A stretch of DNA of 64,000 nucleotides from Halomonas borealis (GTDB lineage: Bacteria; Pseudomonadota; Gammaproteobacteria; Pseudomonadales; Halomonadaceae). A program made the position numbers and the translations under genes. The notes beneath the pieces were generated by a model. The model was not told the origin of the DNA and made no database searches. It saw nothing but the letters and a program-made list of their open reading frames with translations. Where the stretch lies: assembly GCF_004798905.1 (NCBI RefSeq), contig NZ_SDMO01000009.1, positions 1 through 64,000 on the forward strand. Reading direction: 5' to 3'. Shown piece after piece: positions 63,730 through 64,000 of the stretch; the stretch's first letter is position 1; every line of letters begins with the position of its first letter.

Positions 63730-64000
63730 TCACGCCGCCATCACCAGCGCCATGCGGCGCTCCAGTTCCGCGTAGAAAGCCTCGACCCGCTCGGCGATGG
63801 TGCTGATCATCGCCTCGTCGCGATAGGCCCGCTTCACGAACAGCGGCATCCCCGGCCAATAACTGACGAAGTCGATCCATTCCCGCTCGCTGACCCACAG
63901 GCCGCCCTGGCACTGGGCGATGTGTTCCTGGGGCAGCTCGTCGGCTAGCAACAGCTCGATCTGGTACTTGGGCAGCTTGGTCTTGATCTCCACTAGGCCG
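63730..64000 (-). CDS. YqaJ-type phage exonuclease, 3' part (start outside window)
   Basis: This is the last 90 or so residues of a YqaJ/lambda-exonuclease-type protein: GLVEIKTKLPKYQIELLLADELPQEHIAQCQGGLWVSEREWIDFVSYWPGMPLFV. The EIKTK part holds the active-site Glu and Lys of PD-(D/E)XK nucleases. The 5' end lies beyond position 64000. Such nucleases work with phage recombinases; only the C-terminus can be judged. Confidence 0.75.
   Translation of the reverse strand, partial: GLVEIKTKLPKYQIELLLADELPQEHIAQCQGGLWVSEREWIDFVSYWPGMPLFVKRAYRDEAMISTIAERVEAFYAELERRMALVMAA

Larger units (their letters stand above)
42450..64000. mobile_element. Accessory/defence genomic island (right end outside window)
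   Basis: The region from the composition shift near 42450 to the right edge holds an AT-rich unknown gene, AlpA-type and inovirus Gp2-type genes, a complete BREX type 3 operon, and RadC/YqaJ-type phage genes. None belong to the surrounding housekeeping order. The boundaries are approximate and no integrase was found inside the window. Confidence 0.5.

Overview
The window looks like a chromosome segment of a high-GC, moderately halophilic gammaproteobacterium, most likely Halomonas or a close relative. The evidence is gene content and order: a PhoBR/Pst block, ubiC-ubiA next to a rubredoxin reductase and an HU gene, the gmk-rpoZ-spoT-ridA run, an oxyR-recG pair, and strong GC preference at third codon positions. 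The genus is an inference from gene order and was not tested. No rRNA or tRNA gene was seen.

Layout. (1) 1-7838 is a type VI secretion (T6SS) effector island: the 3' part of vgrG, a DUF4123 adaptor, a large VasX-like pore-forming effector, and two polytopic putative immunity genes. Each immunity gene carries a 10-11 G homopolymer; the second copy is frameshifted at its tract. (2) 8008-18035 holds an orphan TRAP binding protein, a thioesterase and the phosphate block pstS-pstC-pstA-pstB-phoU with cysZ, followed by convergent phoBR. PHO-box-like sequences lie before pstC and phoB. (3) 18145-34568 is housekeeping: ubiquinone entry (ubiA, ubiC), rubredoxin reductase, HU, recG-oxyR, spoT-rpoZ-gmk, a four-gene phospholipid operon, an MFS exporter and trxA. 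A heptanucleotide tandem repeat and a 25-bp perfect hairpin lie beside recG. (4) 34693-36113 is a TetR regulator divergent from an AhpD-like gene, with two palindromic operators between them. (5) 36600-42205 is a periplasmic thiol-redox locus: a two-component system (DsbRS-like) convergent with dsbD-dsbE-dsbG. dsbG is broken by an 11-bp tandem duplication.

(6) From about 42.4 kb to the right edge is an accessory island. It has an AT-rich unknown gene, an AlpA-type regulator, an inovirus Gp2-like gene, a DUF4236 gene split by an in-frame amber codon, and then a complete type 3 BREX phage-defence operon. BREX order is WYL regulator (brxR-like), brxF, brxC, pglXI, an AlbA_2/HATPase gene, brxHII, pglZ, brxA. 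The genes overlap or lie 11-48 bp apart, which points to one transcript behind a palindromic operator. The right flank holds a very acidic unknown protein, a RadC-like JAB protein and a partial YqaJ-type exonuclease. No integrase is inside the window.

How the genes work together. The T6SS block delivers and protects against a membrane-active toxin. The Pst/Pho block senses and imports phosphate. The Dsb block is probably induced by its own two-component system to protect periplasmic thiols. The BREX block methylates host DNA and blocks phage replication under a WYL-type repressor. The most interesting points are the BREX-3 operon with an embedded AlbA_2 gene, the homopolymer tracts in the T6SS immunity genes, and the short-repeat frameshift in dsbG.
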